Part shown: positions 27,144 through 38,557 of the stretch, in pieces
Position numbering within the stretch: position 1 is the first letter of the stretch
How the letters are laid out: each line of letters starts with the position of its first letter
From: Daucus carota subsp. sativus
Taxonomy: Eukaryota; Streptophyta; Magnoliopsida; Apiales; Apiaceae
Length of the DNA: 64,000 nt
Direction: 5' to 3'
NCBI RefSeq assembly: GCF_001625215.2
Contig: NC_030382.2
Coordinates: 33,466,610 to 33,530,609, forward strand
Notes under the pieces: generated by a model
Database searches by the model: none
The model's input: the letters and a program-made list of their open reading frames with translations, nothing else
What the model was told of the DNA's origin: nothing
Program-made: the position numbers and the translations under genes

Positions 27144-30100
27144 TTACTTCATCAAATCTTTAACTCCCAACAGACCTCTCATTTCTTCAAACTTCACTGT
27201 GAACATCGGTTTTGTTAGAACATCAGCCTTCTGCTCCCTGATCTTTACATGCTTTACCAAAATATCTCCACGCTCAATGTAGTCTCTTATAAAATGGAAC
27301 CGTACGTCTATATGCTTACTACGATCATGAAAAACAGGATTTTTAGACAAATCAATCGTCGACTTGTTGTCCACATAAATTATCACAGGCCCTGGACCAA
27401 TATCAGTGATTTGCCGCAACAAATTTCAGAGCCAAACACCCTGGCAAGCAGCTGCATTTGCAGCCATAAATTCAGCCTCACAAGAGGAGAGGGCTACACA
27501 TTTCTGCTTCTGTGATACCCACGTAATCAAATTTTCATTTAAATAGAATGCCATACCTCCTGTGCTCTTTCGATCTTCTGCGCTTCCTGCAAAATCACTG
27601 TCAAAAAATCCTGATAATATATAGTTCCCCTTGCCCTTTGTGCATCTCAGACCATAGTTCAGTGTCCCCTTAACATAACGCAATATGCGTTTGATAGCTC
27701 CCATATGTAGCACGGTTGGCTTCTCCAGGTATCTACTCACAACACCAACGGAATAAGCTATATCAGGCCTCGTATGCACCAAGTATCTTAGTCCACCAAC
27801 CAAACTTCGGTATTTCGTTGCATCAACAAGTTTTCCGTTCTCATCCTTATGCATCTGAACTCGTGGCTCCATTGGATATTTCACAGAGTTACAACCTAGC
27901 AAATTCGCCTTCTCAAGCAACTTACGTGCATAAGCACTTTGTTTCAGCTCTGTAAAGTCCCTATTCTGCTCAACTTCTATTCCAAGGTAGTAGGCTAATT
28001 TGCCTAAATCACTCATCTCAAATTCCATGTTAATCTGCGCTTTAAATTTCAAAATGTTGCTGACACTTGAACCAGTCACTAGAAGATCGTCTACGTAAAC
28101 ACCAATTATTAGACATTCATCTCCTTCTTTCTTTGTGTAGACAGCTTGCTCGTAGGGACATTTTTCAAATCCCAACTCCTTCAAATATTTGTTGAGTCGA
28201 GAGTACCAAGCTCTTGGAGCTTGGCGAAGACCGTACAATGCCTTTAACAATTTATAGACTTTATGCTCCTGCCCCTTCTTAACAAATCCTTCAGGCTGAT
28301 TTACGTACACTTCTTCAAGTAATTCACCGTTTAAAAATGCTGACTTAATGTCCAGATGGTGGACCTCTCAGCTGTTTTTGGCAGCTAATGCTAATAGCAA
28401 ATGCACCGTTTCGAGTCTGGTGACAGGTGCAAACACTTCATCGAAATCAACTCCCTGTTTTTGCACGAAACCCCTGGCTACAATTCTTGCTTTGTACTTG
28501 ACTACTTCATCCTTTGTATTTTTCTTGACTTTGTATACCCATTTCAAACTGATTGCTTTTCTCCCGGGTGGCAGGTCCATTAGTACCCATGTTTTGTTTT
28601 TCTCAATAGCATCTATTTCACATTGCATGGCTTTCCTCCATTCAACTTCTTTTTCTGCCTGACTGTAGCACACAGGTTCTTCGATACCTAACAACATATC
28701 CTCATCTGGTAGTTCAGTTTCCTCAGTGTCGTTGTAGATGTTGCTGATGAGTCTGAATTTTCTGGGTGGGGTACTGCTGCTTGACTCACTGTACCCGCTT
28801 GAGTCACTATTTGATATTTGGGCAGAGCCAGATGTAGTCGTGTGAGTTGGTGTCGACAACTCAACATCACCATTGTTATTATCCTGTATTTCTGTCACAG
28901 GGGCATTAAGAATAACAAAAGAACTCGAATTATGCATACTTTCAAATAATTGTGACTCCCACTTCCAGCTTTTATCTTCCTCAAATATAACGTCTCTGCT
29001 CACATACAATTTTCCAGTGGCTGGGTCATGAAGTCTGTGTGCTTTAGTCCCAGGTTCTTTGCCCAAATAGATAACCAACTTACTTCTATCGTCAAGTTTT
29101 GCTGTATGAACTTTAGGCACCTTCATGTGCGCTAAACAACCAAACACCTTTATATGTTCAAATTGAGGTTTATAACCCTTCCAAGCTTCATACGGAGTCT
29201 CACCCTTCAAGGTTTTTGTAGGCAATCTATTTAACAAGTAAACAGAATGTCTAACTGCCTCTCCCCAATAGATGGACGGCATCTTTTTCTCCTTCAGCAG
29301 GCCCCTTGTCATGGCAACAACTGTCCTATTTCTTCTCTCTACAACGCCGTTTTGTTGTGGAGAGTATGGCGCTGTCAGATGTCTTAAAATACCAGCATCA
29401 TCACAAAATTTTTGAAACTCATGAGATGTGAATTCACCCCCGCGATCTGTACGCAAGGTCTTTATGGGGCACTTTGCTTCTTTTTCAGCCAACAACTTAA
29501 ATCTTTTGAACGCAGCTAGTGCATCACTTTTATTTCGTAATAAGAATACCCACATCATTCTACTGAAATCATCAACAAGAAGAAAGAAATATCGATTACC
29601 AGCAGGAGTTGGGGGTGATATTGGGCCGCACAGATCTGCATGTACAAGCTCTAGCTTATCTTTGGCCGCAAATTTGGATTGTTGTGGAAACGGTGTCTGC
29701 GATTGTTTTGACAGCAGGCATCCTTCACAAACTCCCTTTGGTTGAACAAAGGTTGGTATACCTCGGGCCATTCCCTTATCAGATAACATCTTCATGGCTT
29801 GAAAATTTACATGGCCTAGCCTTAAGTGCCAGAGCCAACTTGTTTCTTCACTTTTAGAGAGCAAACATAATGGTGAGTTTTCGTTGATGAGAATCTTATA
29901 CAAGCGGTTTGGAGATTGCTTGACCTTCATTAACAGCTCTCCTTTTTCATCTCTCACCCAGAGATAGTTCCCTTGTAGGACTACCTTGTTTCCAGATTCT
30001 GAAAGTTGCCCCAAGCTGATGATGTTGTTCTTCAAAGTTGGTATGTAGTATACGTCTTTTAGGCATCTCTCTTCACCATTTTTGCAGCGAAACACTATCG

Positions 30101-30779
30101 AGCCTTTCCCTTCAATTCTTACACTTGAGCCATCGCCGAACTTCACAGCTCCGGTCACACTTTCATCAAGATTGGCAAACTTTGTCTTTCTTCCTGTCAT
30201 GTGGTTACTGACACCATTGTCCAGATACCACAGGTTTGAGTCATCATTGTGCCCACTTGAAATCAAACTTGGATTTACACTTTCTTCGTTTAACAGAACA
30301 ACATAACCTTCTTTTTCTTTACACTCCGTAAACAATAGGGTGGGTTCTTCATCTTGACTAGTTTGTGTCAAGTTTGCTTCTTGTGTCTGATTTCTGTCTC
30401 GATCCCTCTCGCGACGTGGCTTCCTGCACTCCGCAGCGAAATGCCCATAAATATTACAGTTGAAGCATTTTATATGGATCTTATCTTTTGTGTTCTTATT
30501 GTCCCTGTTTGGCGTGTGTCCTCTGGCTTTGTCTTCTCCACGATCTTGTTGTCCTCTTCCAGAATTAACACTTCGAGTAAGACCTCTGCCTCTTCCTCGA
30601 TAGCTACAAGTGCCACAACCTCTTTGACCAGAACTTATACCACCATTTTTGTTGAATCTCTTGGACCATTCCTCCTGTGTCAACAGGAGTTGTCCACCTT
30701 CATTGTCCGTTTGACCTCGCATACGCTCCTCATGTGCTTTTAATCTACCAACGACCTCATCCACAGTCATGGCATCCAT
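27144..30779 (-). pseudogene. Copia 2 gag C-terminus and pol, broken by two in-frame TGA codons
   Basis: Zinc knuckle CFNCNIYGHFAAEC ends gag. The protease region reads WYLDNGVSNHM, where the usual D-S/T-G active triad is D-N-G. Pre-integrase His/Cys block (WHLRLGH, CEGCLLSK), then integrase with VHADLCGP, RTDRGGEF and PQQNGVVERRN (all three acidic residues). RT begins WRKAMQCEIDA; the frame stops at TGA 28368-28370 where a Trp is expected, resumes in the same frame through [11 protein letters not shown] and [10 protein letters not shown], and stops again at TGA 27426-27428 at an expected Arg. RNase H (DSDFAG, SSCEAEF, YVDNKSTIDLSKNPVFHDRS) runs to 27144. Only point lesions separate it from an intact polyprotein. 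Confidence 0.92.
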
Positions 30780-31270
30780 ATTACCAAATTCCGTTGGTAA
30801 TCTCGGATTTTCTTGTAGTGCTTGACTACATATGATTCTTCCATAGTCTCTCCCAAAACACGAATGTTGGTTACAATACTATTCACCTTCATGTAGAAAT
30901 CTTCAATCTGATCTCCATCCTTCATATTCAGAGACTCAAATTCTGCTTTGAGTGTTTGGATTTTTGCCGCTTTTACTCTTTCGGCACCCATACACATAAG
31001 TTTCAAAGCTTTCCATGCCTCTTTTGCTGTCGTCTTTTCAGCAATAGAAAGAAGCATATCCTCCGGGATACCTTGGTAAATGGCAGCCAGTGCCATTTTA
31101 TCCACTCTGTTGTCGACTACAGTCTTGGGGTCACCTTGCTCTACAGCCTCCCAGACGCCTTGTGCCTGCATGAAAACTTTCATCTTGATTGACCATGCAG
31201 TGTAGTTCGTTCGAGCCAACATAGGATAGCTTAACCCAACTGCTCCTTCTTTTGTTTTCGTCGTCTCCAT
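30767..31270 (-). pseudogene. Copia 2 gag N-terminal region, frameshifted
   Basis: Starts at METTKTKEG (31270) and contains the UBN2-type gag fold: LARTNYTAWSIKMKVFMQAQ, GVWEAVEQGD, then ALAAIYQGIPEDMLLSIAEK and AKEAWKALK. The frame diverges near 30800-30840 and ends at 30767, while the zinc-knuckle frame (from 30779) continues the domain. A small deletion or frameshift therefore splits gag. Confidence 0.85.
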
Positions 31271-31325
31271 GCTTGTATGCCTTGGCATATATTTTGGCAT
31301 CCACCAACCTCGCTCAGATACCAAG

Positions 31326-31697
31326 TGTGAAAATTTGGACTGTGTTTCTTTAACAATGGAAGCTCAGAACTGTGTATTATATGTGCAGACTTGGGAGGAA
31401 AAGAAAAATACACACACAGAGGAAAATGTTCTATTATGAGCTTACTTAAACTTAGCATACAACGTACATATAAATAAAACTGTGAGACACTTCGACTTCC
31501 TGAGCAGCAAAAGAAAACAGCAGGCTACTCTTCTTTTAATGCTCCACTACTGCATGTTTCCTAGAGACTCTACACTACCAAGAAATAAATCAACTACTAC
31601 TGACCTATGCTATGCTACTACCAGGCTACTTAATACCAACATTTTATTTTTAAAAACTAAAAACATAAGTTTGGAATAATAAAAATTAATTCCAACA
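31326..31697 (-). repeat. 5' LTR of Copia 2
   Basis: 372 bp, same ends as 26751-27123, followed by the AGAAT TSD. Confidence 0.95.
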
Positions 31698-31702
31698 AGA
31701 AT

Positions 31703-32530
31703 ATCAAAGCGAATCTTGATTAACCAAAATCAAAAGACCGAAATGAAAATCAAATAATATTTCTAACTCCATAAATTTTGTTGAGATCTTAATCAACCCA
31801 AAATCAAAAAATAACTGCTGCTACAAGAAAACCAAATTCAAAATTTAATCCAAACTAAACCGGAACAGAGTTCATATCAACAAACTATACTCCTGTAAAT
31901 ATGTTGTCGCTCGAGTATATAAATCGCTCGAGTATATAAAAAACAGCTACACACTACTGTAAATTAAGCTTTAATATATTTGGATCTTTCAAGCTCAATT
32001 TGTTGTAAACTGATATTCAGATTGGTGTAACATTTAAAAGTAATGAAAAGTTAATTTTGGTGAAAACTTTTCTTGATTGCTTTATTTTGTTCAACCTAAA
32101 TTTTTATAAGAAAATTTTTAATGTGTAGGTATTCAAAAATTTAAAAGTATAAATATTTGCATCTAACTTCTTTTCTACAAATTCCATAGAGATAAATTGT
32201 AAGTAGGAAATTTGTAACATTCAAATATTAATAAGCATCTTTCTCAATTTTACTAAATGTTATTATTATATTTATGCACCATCATTTGTGGCTACAAGAA
32301 GTAATCTTACTTATTACTAGCCAGTTCATCAAAATTGGTTTTCGAACGACTTTCAACTATAATAATGAATGATATCATATATGGGTGAATAATTTCATAT
32401 AAAAATAATTATGTAAAATATTTATTTATATATACTTGTCAAAATACTTAACAACTTCAATTATATTTTTTAGGTAAGGTGCTGGTGAAATTTATGATTT
32501 TCTATTTTAGACACTAAAAGTATGTTGCAT
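31703..32530. other. Intergenic, nothing recognised
   Basis: AT-rich. A CGCTCGAGTATATAAA unit is repeated twice at 31910-31940. No gene. Confidence 0.45.
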
Positions 32531-32539
32531 AAATGTCCG

Positions 32540-33425
32540 GGGATGTTTTGCACGTTCGGAGAAAAAGTTTATTCAAACTCAATACCATGTCTCTGATTAG
32601 ACCCCTCAGCTGTCAAGCGAGCTTTACACTTTTCTAGGGAACCATCTGCATGTAATTTGACTTTATAAACCCATCTACAACTAGAGGTGGCCGATCGAGT
32701 GGTTTTGAACCGTTCGTTCGGAACCGGCCCGATAAAAAGTTCGTCAAAATTCGATTCGGGACGGGCTTGATTCGGTCCGGACCGGCTCGTTATATTTTAC
32801 GAATCGAATACGAATCCTAATATTAGAAACCGGAACCGGCCTGCGAATTAACGAGTCGATGAGAATTATAAAATATTTTTTTTATTAATAAAATTTATAT
32901 GAGGTATCATCCTCTTTTTTATTTTATTTTAATTTAATTAATAAATTAATAAATATGATAATTTAAGATAACTGAGTACGAACTAAATTCCGAGAAAAGA
33001 CGCGAATCATTCGCGATTCGCGAATTGATTCGTGATTTGCGAATCATGAATTGATTCGTGAATCGCGAATGATTTACGGTTTTAAGGCTGGCGGAGTGGT
33101 ATGTTTTGTCTCAAATTTTTTTTGTTTTTTATTTTTGACTTCTTTTATTTACAATATAATAATTTTATTTTAAAAAATATTTAATTTAATTCAACTAAAA
33201 TATGAAAAAATAAATAAATAAATGAACCGTTTCAACTCGTGAACCCGCGAATCGGTTCACGAATTAATTCGGTCGAATTCGGCCGGGAACCGAACCGGCC
33301 CGCCTTACCAAACGGGCCGGTTACAAATCATATTCCTGTAACTCGGCCCGATAAAAATTCGGCCCGGCCCGCCCCGGACCGCCCGTTTGGCACCTCTATC
33401 TACAACCTAACTGGATATATTTTAG
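32540..33425 (-). pseudogene. Copia reverse-transcriptase relic split by a hAT-like element
   Basis: On the minus strand, 32540-32681 reads RWVYKVKLHADGSLEKCKAR, then LTAEGSNQRHGIEFE, a stop and TFSP. This matches the start of Copia RT (CxW..K..DG..E..KARL.A.G..Q..G.D...TFSP). Its upstream codons (LGC) lie at 33399-33425, on the far side of the element at 32682-33398, and one copy of the 8-bp target duplication is shared. No LTRs recognised. Confidence 0.7.
32682..33398. mobile_element. Non-autonomous hAT-like element, CCGG-rich (717 bp)
   Basis: Ends TAGAGGTGGCC and GGCACCTCTA (inverse of TAGAGGTGCC), with an 8-bp TSD TCTACAAC (32674-32681, 33399-33406). Both subterminal regions are packed with AACCGG/CCGGACC/CGGCCCG motifs around an AT-rich middle. 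This repeats in three neighbours. A 30-bp palindromic cluster of TTCGCGATTCGCGAA type lies at about 33003-33070. Confidence 0.85.
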
Positions 33426-33430
33426 AAGCT

Positions 33431-34163
33431 TGTAATTAGATTATAAGTTTTCTGGAATGAAAGAAATTTTTTTCATGAAATATATGCTTGTAAGAGTGTG
33501 TGCACCTCTAATTAATTAATTTTTTTAAATCGTATGTGTTTCTTGTTAAAAAAATAAAAAAAATTATATTGAGGTGATTATGTATTTCAAATATCAAATT
33601 CATTTTAAAATCTCTAAAATCGGTCCATAACAGTAAAATTTAAGAAAACCTCAGTATCAAATCAACTTTTCAGAAATAAGATGGGGAGTTTAAGGTGGAC
33701 ACAAAGAACTTGAGGACTCTAGATGTGTACAAATACAAACACAATACTATTACATTAATTAATTAATGCATGGATGAAATCGCTGAATTCGGTGCGGAGC
33801 TCATGTCATGAGTGACCAAATAATTTATGTCGATTTGGCATGTACTCATAGCTGAGACAAACAACTGTTAGTTTGTCGTAACACATTTAAATTGATTTAT
33901 AGTACTATAGACATCACCTTCACAGGGTCAGATCAGATCTCTTGCACTTCATGGAATACAATTATTTCAGCTTCTTACTCTACATGTTCGTCATCTCAAA
34001 CGTCACTGAATGAGTGTAAGTGCAGTTTATTCGTACAATAATGTGACCGGAATGAGAGGTTATTTTTGACAAAAAAATATATAAAACTCTCTATTTTTTA
34101 AATAATTTATTTTTTCACATAATAAATATGAAACACCTCTTTAATATTTATATCCAAAAAAAC

Positions 34164-34201
<38 letters not shown>

Positions 34202-34800
34202 TAAGAAAACAAATCTTTAGTCTTTAATTTACGTAGCCAAACTTGTCAAATAAATCTTGACAAATACCCTCATTCACGAAAAAACTCACTACTATTCCTC
34301 CGACTCTCTCAATTGTAAATATTGAGGGACGGGACGAGGCATGTACTTTAGTGATCATGTAAAACATAAATCTATATTTTCTCTCTGTTGTATTTAATTC
34401 TAGACATTTTTTCTCACTGCTCGACATACATTTTACTTTTCCTTTAAAATATAATTTTATAACTTATTTTCAGTTTTTTCTGGATAAATGTTAAATTTTA
34501 ATTGGAAAAAAACAAAAAAAACATACAACTATCCTTTATAGTAACATTAAATCCGTGCCACGAGGAATAACTTAATTTCAAAAATTCCTTCTAACCAGAC
34601 AATTTTGAGAAAATGGACCCAAAGCACAGAGTTGAGAGTACCGCAGGAGCCCATATATTAGTATGGAAAAAATTGGAACCCACACCCTCTGAAGACCCAT
34701 GTGTTGAAAAACTTTTATTACCTGTAAATATTGTTTTAGATATAATTTCCCAAGGATAATAATACATTAATACAAAAAATTTGAACGCCACTGAGTGTTT
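33431..34800. other. Intergenic upstream of the glycosyltransferase
   Basis: AT-rich. A TA dinucleotide run lies at about 34168-34197. No gene recognised. Confidence 0.5.
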
Positions 34801-34806
34801 TGAGCC

Positions 34807-34814
34807 TATAAATA
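34807..34814 (+). promoter_or_regulatory. Putative TATA box of the glycosyltransferase gene
   Basis: TATAAATA, 131 bp before the chosen ATG. Confidence 0.5.
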
Positions 34815-34944
34815 TCCGCTCATTGATCTATCATGTTCAGTAACCAACCAGCTCCTCCAACTCAAGCTCAATACATTTCAATCATCTTCTATTCTTCTTA
34901 CCACAAAGTTGAGAAGATTCCCAAAGCTTTATATTCAATCAATA

Positions 34945-36333
34945 ATGGCCCATCAGCGTCACATTCTCCTCATAACTTTCCCGGCCCAAGGCCACATAAA
35001 TCCGAGCCTCCAGTTCGCCAAGAAGCTCACCAGCATGGGGGCAGAAGTGACATTCGCCACCAGCTTGTCAGCTCACACCCGCATGGCCAAAACCCTAGCA
35101 GCCACAAAAGGCCTTCACCTCGCTTCCTTCTCCGACGGCTACGACGACGGATTCAAGCTCACTGATGACGCTAACAAGTTCATGTCCTCAATTCGCAGTC
35201 ACGGCTCCGAGAGAGTCAGAGAAATATTGCGTTCGAGTGCTGAAAAAGGCCGCCCTGTTAGTTGCGTGGTGTACACGCTTCTCCTCCCTTGGGTGGCCGA
35301 GGTGGCACGTGAAATTCACGTTCCATCTGCGCTCCTTTGGATCCAACCAGCTGCGGTTCTAGATCTTTACTACTACTATTTCAATGGCTACGGTGATGCC
35401 ATGAAGAATTGTCTAGATGACCCCGAATGGTCTATACAATTACCTGGCTTGCCGCGCCTCCATGCACGTGACCTTCCCTCTTTTCTCCTTCCGAATTGTC
35501 ACGAAATGTACAGTTTCGCGCTTCCATCGTTCAAAGAGCAGCTAGATGTGCTTAATGCTGATGAGGAACCTAAGGTGCTGGTGAATTCTTTCGACGCGTT
35601 GGAATGTGAGGCTCTCAGAGCAGTGGATAAGCTCAAGTTGATTGCAGTAGGGCCGATTCTTCCGTCAGCTTTCTTGGACGGCAAGGATCCCTCGGACACT
35701 TCAGTGGGAGGGGACCTTTTCCAAAAATCACGAAACTACATTGATTGGTTGGATTCCAAGGCTAGGAGATCCGTGGTTTATATTTCATTCGGGAGTATTT
35801 TGACACTGTCGAAACATCAAGTGGAGGAGATTGGGAGAGGCTTGTTGAAAAGTGGGATGCCTTTTCTGTGGGTGATACGAAAAAAGGAAGGCGAAAATGG
35901 GCTAGAAGAAGAGAAATTGAGTTGCATGGAGGAATTAGAACAACAAGGGATGATAGTGCCTTGGTGTAGTCAGCTAGAAGTACTTTCACACCCTTCATTA
36001 GGATGTTTTGTGACGCATTGTGGATGGAATTCGACGTTGGAGAGCCTGGTTTCAGGGGTCCCCGTGGTGGCGTTTCCACATTGGACCGACCAGACCACGA
36101 ATGCAAAGCTGATAGAAGATGTGTGGAAGACGGGAGTGAGAGTGAATGGTGATGAAAAAGGAGTGGTTGATGGGGATGAAGTTCACAGGTGCTTGGAACT
36201 GGTGATGGGGGATGAAGTGTTGAGAAGGAATGCTGAGAAATGGGGTGATTTGGCTAGGGAAGCAACAAAAGGGGGCTCTTCGGATAAGAATCTAAAGGCT
36301 TTTGTGGAAGATTTTGATCAACAAGTCTGTTAG
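34945..36333 (+). CDS. UDP-glucosyltransferase, UGT75-like (462 aa)
   Basis: Intronless family 1 glycosyltransferase. The start was put at MAHQRHILL because family members open with HILLITFPAQGHINPSLQFA within ten residues; an ATG 36 bp upstream would add an atypical RRFPKLYIQSI extension. His17 in PAQGHINP is the catalytic base. The segment CVVYTLLLPWVAEVAR and PSALLWIQPA are typical of UGT75 enzymes, which lack the usual Asp partner at this position. The 44-residue PSPG sugar-donor box runs 340-383 (WCSQLEVLSHPS..., THCGWNSTLES, ending HWTDQ). The final Gln points to UDP-glucose. UGT75 relatives glucosylate anthocyanins, crocetin, benzoates or hormones; the acceptor here cannot be told from sequence. 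The frame looks intact. Confidence 0.93.
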   Translation: MAHQRHILLITFPAQGHINPSLQFAKKLTSMGAEVTFATSLSAHTRMAKTLAATKGLHLASFSDGYDDGFKLTDDANKFMSSIRSHGSERVREILRSSAEKGRPVSCVVYTLLLPWVAEVAREIHVPSALLWIQPAAVLDLYYYYFNGYGDAMKNCLDDPEWSIQLPGLPRLHARDLPSFLLPNCHEMYSFALPSFKEQLDVLNADEEPKVLVNSFDALECEALRAVDKLKLIAVGPILPSAFLDGKDPSDTSVGGDLFQKSRNYIDWLDSKARRSVVYISFGSILTLSKHQVEEIGRGLLKSGMPFLWVIRKKEGENGLEEEKLSCMEELEQQGMIVPWCSQLEVLSHPSLGCFVTHCGWNSTLESLVSGVPVVAFPHWTDQTTNAKLIEDVWKTGVRVNGDEKGVVDGDEVHRCLELVMGDEVLRRNAEKWGDLAREATKGGSSDKNLKAFVEDFDQQVC

Positions 36334-36978
36334 TTGTCATCGTCAGTAATTTATGGTCTATAATTTCTTTCGAGTATAATCCAGATATGATATCTCATCA
36401 TGTCTGTTATTTGTATGACGGCCGGTCAGTTGCGGGCCAGCCGTCGGTTGTATAAGTGAATATTATTCGTATGCCATTTCACTCCAGAGTCTTCAATCTG
36501 ATTAGACCAGGGATGACGATATTTTTCGAACAGACAGATATCCGATCGAATCAATCCGAATAATTTTTACCGAACCTGATTTTTATAGTATAATTATGAG
36601 TTTGGTTTATATTTTTAAAACCGATTGAATTTGGTTCGAGTTGGTTTTTAGGCCAACCGAAACAAACCCGACCCGATTAACCGAACCTGATTCGAATCCG
36701 AACCTGATTAAATTTATTTATTATTTATTTGATATATATCAAACAAAATAATTGCAAAATTAAAAATAAATAGTGAATAAATTTCTTAAAATTTGAATAT
36801 ATTATCATAAATAGTAGAATTCATAACCATTCATTTGATTGTACTAACAGTCAAGAAATTTGTGTGAAACTCAATGAAAAATAAAGTTTACACTCGAAAA
36901 AATATTAGAGGTATCCATTTGATATTTTTTATGACTTTAGTGATTCAAATGAGACCAAAAATTTCTGAGTGATACACT
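36334..36978. mobile_element. 3' flank plus truncated hAT-like end
   Basis: After the gene's 3' region, CAGGGATGACGATATTTTTC (36506-36525) begins a block rich in CCGATCGAATC, AACCGA and CCCGACCCGA, like the left end of the neighbouring hAT-like elements. No matching right end or TSD was found before 36979, so it looks truncated. Confidence 0.4.
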
Positions 36979-37672
36979 TAGGGATGGCAATTTGTACCGA
37001 ACCGATGGATACCCGATCCATGCCGATCCGATAGGGTTTTACCGAACCCGAAATATTCGGGTTTGGGTTCGGGTTTAATTTTTAAACCCGAACTATTTTC
37101 GGGTCGGGTTCGGGTTTATGGCATACCGTTTCGAACCCGACCCGAAAACCCGAAACCAGTTTCAAACCGAACCCGAACCCGAATCCGACCCGAAACCCGT
37201 GTGTGTATATATTTTTATATTATTGATATTTATTAGTAACATGTACATATATAGTATACCGTAATACTACTAATTTTTAATATTTATTCTTTATTAGTAT
37301 TTATTAAATCATTAATCTGATTAGCGCTTCATTCCCTTTGTTTACAAACTAGATATCAGAGGCAGACTGCATACAGGTAATGTTGCTGCCTTGCAACGAA
37401 TGTGCCATATGCTTTTTCCGTGCTTAAATATTCAGAATTTTTGGTATTTTTATTTTAATCTGCTGAATTTTTGAATTTTCATTTTTTTAAATAATTATAT
37501 TTTTCGGGTTTCGGGTTAAACCCGAACCCGAATAAAACCCGACGGGTTCGGGTTTGGGTTTACATAATTCGGGTTTTTCGGGTTCAGGTTCGGGTTCGGG
37601 TTTATGATATAAAATCAGGTTCGGGTTTGGTTTTTACAAAACCCGTTTCGACCGACCCGTTTGCCATCCCTA
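36979..37672. mobile_element. Non-autonomous hAT-like element (694 bp)
   Basis: Perfect terminal TAGGGATGGCAA and TTGCCATCCCTA, with 8-bp flanks GATACACT / CATACACT (one mismatch). Subterminal regions are dense in GAACCCGA / TCGGGTTCGGGTTT; the centre is AT-rich. Confidence 0.85.
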
Positions 37673-37849
37673 CATACACTTGATATTTTCTAACGCAAAA
37701 AGTGACCTAATTGATAATTAACCCGTTTTATTACACTTAAAATGATCAAATTGGTGGTGTTGTTAACTTTTTCAATCTTTACTCTATCACAATCTTTCTT
37801 TGAAAAAAATCATATCAAGAATTTTTTGACAGGTAAATATAGTTATAAG

Positions 37850-38225
37850 TAGGGCTGAGCATTCGGTCGGTTCGGTCCAGAACCGGACCGAACCGAAAAA
37901 ACCGAGAACCGAATTTGCAATTTTGTCCGGACCGAACCGGACCGAAATTTGCATATGGACCGAACCGGGAAGTAAGAAGTCTGCGTATGTAGTTTCCAAG
38001 TTACGACTAAAACATATAATATATATTATATTTAATATAAATAGTTCGGTGTATTCGGTCCGGAACCGAAATTTTTTCAAAAGGACCGGACCAAACCGAA
38101 ATTTAATTCGGTCCGGACCGAAAAACCGAAAGAACCGAATTTCTGGAAAAAAAGGAACCGAATCGGACCGAATTTTCACAGTTCGGTTCGGTTCTTCGGT
38201 TCCGGTTCGGTTTTGCTCAGCCCTA
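37850..38225. mobile_element. Non-autonomous hAT-like element (376 bp)
   Basis: TIRs TAGGGCTGAGCA / TGCTCAGCCCTA and a perfect 8-bp TSD GTTATAAG (37842-37849, 38226-38233). Both arms consist of repeated GGTCCGGACCGAA / TTCGGTTCGG units that fold on each other. Confidence 0.88.
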
Positions 38226-38557
38226 GTTATAAGCTTATCCTCGATATATACAATTGGTTTGAGATGATCCTACAACATCATTACCTCCTCAAGAAGCTTC
38301 TTCACTGCAAAGCCAGCCAAATGTGGAAATTTCATTAACAGAATCATGATTTCATATAATATATACTTTAATTTTCGTTTAATTCATGCTATATCAGCCA
38401 CAACTGTACTCTATTATCTATTCTATAGAGCCCTTTCATTTGTTCTTGCAATTTCATCATGATGAGTGAATCTACAGTATCAAAGTTGGAGAGTTGAAAT
38501 CTGAGTTCATTAATTCTTTCATTTTTCATGTCTTATGTTATGTCATGCAACTTTAAG

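Larger units (their letters stand above)
26751..31697 (-). mobile_element. Copia LTR retrotransposon 2, nearly complete
   Basis: LTRs of 373 bp (26751-27123) and 372 bp (31326-31697), TG..CA, about 97% alike by eye. The 5-bp TSD is AGAAT (26746-26750 and 31698-31702). The primer-binding site TGGTATCTGAGC has one mismatch to the initiator tRNA-Met complement and lies directly inside the 5' LTR (about 31312-31323, minus). A purine tract AAGGGAGAGAT abuts the 3' LTR (27124-27134). The internal region carries gag, protease, integrase, RT and RNase H in Copia order, with a frameshift and two nonsense codons. It inserted about 360 bp past the end of sHSP copy 3. Confidence 0.95.

Noticed and set aside
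34168-34197. TA dinucleotide run considered as a regulatory element
   Set aside because: A simple microsatellite 750 bp from the gene; the plausible TATA box is at 34807.
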